This document shows positions 23,564 to 24,603 of a stretch of 24,603 nucleotides of DNA, in pieces. Within the stretch, counting starts at the first letter, position 1. Every line of letters starts with the position of its first letter. Where the stretch lies: contig JAOZST010000044.1 in the NCBI GenBank assembly GCA_029939535.1, positions 1 to 24,603 of the forward strand, read 5' to 3'. The stretch comes from NBML01 sp029939535. GTDB lineage: Bacteria; Desulfobacterota; Desulfobacteria; Desulfobacterales; Desulfobacteraceae. The notes below the pieces were generated by a model that saw only the letters and a list, made by a program, of their open reading frames with translations, was not told the origin of the DNA and searched no databases. Both the position numbers and the translations under genes were made by a program.

Positions 23564-24603
23564 ATGAAAAGACGAGAATTTATCAAAAAGGCCGGTGCCG
23601 GGACTGTTGCTGCTGGAGCTGCTGTGATTGCTGGAGCTCCTGCCGTACATGCACAGAAAACTATCGAGATTACAATGGTGACTACATGGCCTCGTGATTT
23701 TCCCGGTGTGGGTACTGGCGCCCAGCGCTTTGCAAAACGATTGTCTGATATGACCAATGGTCGTATGAAAGTTAATTATTATGCTGCCGGTGAACGGGTA
23801 AAGGCATTTGATTCCTTTGATGAGGTTGCCTCGGGCAATGCACAGATATATCATTGCGCCGAATACTATTGGAAAGGCAAGCACCCTGGCTGGGCTTATT
23901 TCTGCTCTGTTCCCTTTGGTTTAACCTACGCTGAAATGAACGCCTGGATTCGTTTTGGAGGAGGCCAGGAATTATATGATGAACTGGGTGCCGAATTTGG
24001 CGTCAAAGGATTACTCTGCGGTAATACCGGTTCCCAGATGGGCGGATGGTTTCGAAAAGAAATTAATTCTCCCGATGATCTGAAGGGGCTGAAAATGCGT
24101 ATTCCAGGTCTTGGCGGCGATGTCATGGCCAAGCTGGGTGCTTCTACTGTTTCCCTTCCCGGAAGCCAGATTTATGAAAACCTGATTTCCGGATCAATTG
24201 ATGCGACAGAGTGGATCGGCCCATGGAATGATTATTTCATGAAATTCTATGAAGCGGCCAAGTATTACTACTACCCGGGCATGCATGAACCAGGGGCAGC
24301 CCTGGGCATTGGAATGAATAAAAAATGGTGGGATGGCCTTTCAAGATCTGACCAGCTGATTATTGAAGCGGCTGCTGCCATGGAAAATGATTATCTAATG
24401 GCTGAATACAATGCAAATAATGGAGCATACCTTGCCAAACTTATTACTGAGCAGGGCGTGAAACTGCGTGAATTTAATGATGATGTCTATGACGCTTTTG
24501 GTGAAGCAGCTGCAGAAGTATTTGAAGAGACAAGAAAGCATAGTCCGCTGGCAGCAAAAATCCATGACAGTTTTCTAAAAGCACGTAAAGAGGTTGGCGG
24601 CTG
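23564..24603 (+). CDS. TRAP transporter substrate-binding protein (TakP-like), Tat-exported, 3' end outside window
   Basis: The first 346 codons are present and open to the window end. The N-terminus MKRREFIKKAG is a twin-arginine signal with cleavage probable after AVHA (residue 30). The body matches DctP-type binding proteins of the 2-oxo-acid/lactate subgroup: LKGLKMRIPGLGG carries the carboxylate-binding Arg, and LPGSQIYENLISGSIDATEWIGPWND carries the Gln and Glu-Trp residues that coordinate a cation with the ligand in TakP. It would act in the periplasm, delivering a carboxylate to DctQM permeases expected just downstream. Tat export suggests folding, perhaps with the metal, before export. 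Start ATG 23564 follows AGGAAGGA. The exact ligand is inferred. Confidence 0.92.
   Translation, partial: MKRREFIKKAGAGTVAAGAAVIAGAPAVHAQKTIEITMVTTWPRDFPGVGTGAQRFAKRLSDMTNGRMKVNYYAAGERVKAFDSFDEVASGNAQIYHCAEYYWKGKHPGWAYFCSVPFGLTYAEMNAWIRFGGGQELYDELGAEFGVKGLLCGNTGSQMGGWFRKEINSPDDLKGLKMRIPGLGGDVMAKLGASTVSLPGSQIYENLISGSIDATEWIGPWNDYFMKFYEAAKYYYYPGMHEPGAALGIGMNKKWWDGLSRSDQLIIEAAAAMENDYLMAEYNANNGAYLAKLITEQGVKLREFNDDVYDAFGEAAAEVFEETRKHSPLAAKIHDSFLKARKEVGG

Noticed and set aside
1..24603. CRISPR arrays, tRNA or rRNA genes, transposases
   Set aside because: None recognised on either strand on reading the window; the only repeats are the short ones listed.

Overview
The window looks like a chromosomal segment of an anaerobic, Gram-negative, moderately AT-rich bacterium, most likely a Desulfobacterota (Desulfobacteraceae-like) sulfate reducer. 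The grounds are gene content: a YqeB-associated molybdenum hydroxylase, remnants of an outer-membrane lipid (Mla) system, a Tat-exported TRAP binding protein and SCPx-like thiolases. This is inference from family knowledge; no database search was run.

Region 1 (1-8284, + strand) is a catabolic-looking cluster. It holds the 3' end of a 2Fe-2S subunit, the molybdopterin subunit of a xanthine-dehydrogenase-family hydroxylase, a MoCF-domain molybdopterin-binding protein with a Cys-rich tail, YqeB (marker of selenium-dependent molybdenum hydroxylases), a thiolase, a saccharopine-dehydrogenase-like oxidoreductase and a class III aminotransferase. Together they suggest hydroxylation of an unidentified substrate followed by redox, amino-transfer and thiolytic steps. 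A small palindromic repeat element (5644-5813) lies between the thiolase and the oxidoreductase and supplies the thiolase stop codon. Two hairpins at 8295-8360 separate this cluster from the convergent genes.

Region 2 (8410-15929, - strand) holds a two-gene unit with an ATGA overlap: a bacterial SNF2 ATPase (954 aa) followed by an unrecognised 857-aa protein with a zinc-ribbon-like N-terminus and possible HEAT-like repeats. Upstream of it lies a broken mla locus: intact MlaC, MlaD cut after about 56 homologous residues, and MlaE reduced to its C-terminal third. A + strand fragment of a SpoIIE-type phosphatase, with an in-frame stop, abuts the MlaE fragment. A 185-aa Lys-rich protein of unknown function follows.

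Region 3 (16127-23224) is a phosphate/organophosphate acquisition island. A divergent UgpC ATPase faces ugpB-ugpA-ugpE, then come a HAD phosphatase, a DUF47/PhoU-like protein and a PiT phosphate transporter. A strong terminator lies between ugpB and ugpA. The ugpC-ugpB intergenic region carries a tandem repeat and two palindromes.

Region 4 (23225-24603) is a 339-bp leader and the start of a Tat-dependent TRAP binding protein of the 2-oxo-acid/lactate (TakP-like) type, cut by the window end.

The best candidates for something undescribed are the SNF2 plus 857-aa pair, the YqeB-linked hydroxylase/thiolase/aminotransferase cluster, and the small palindromic element.
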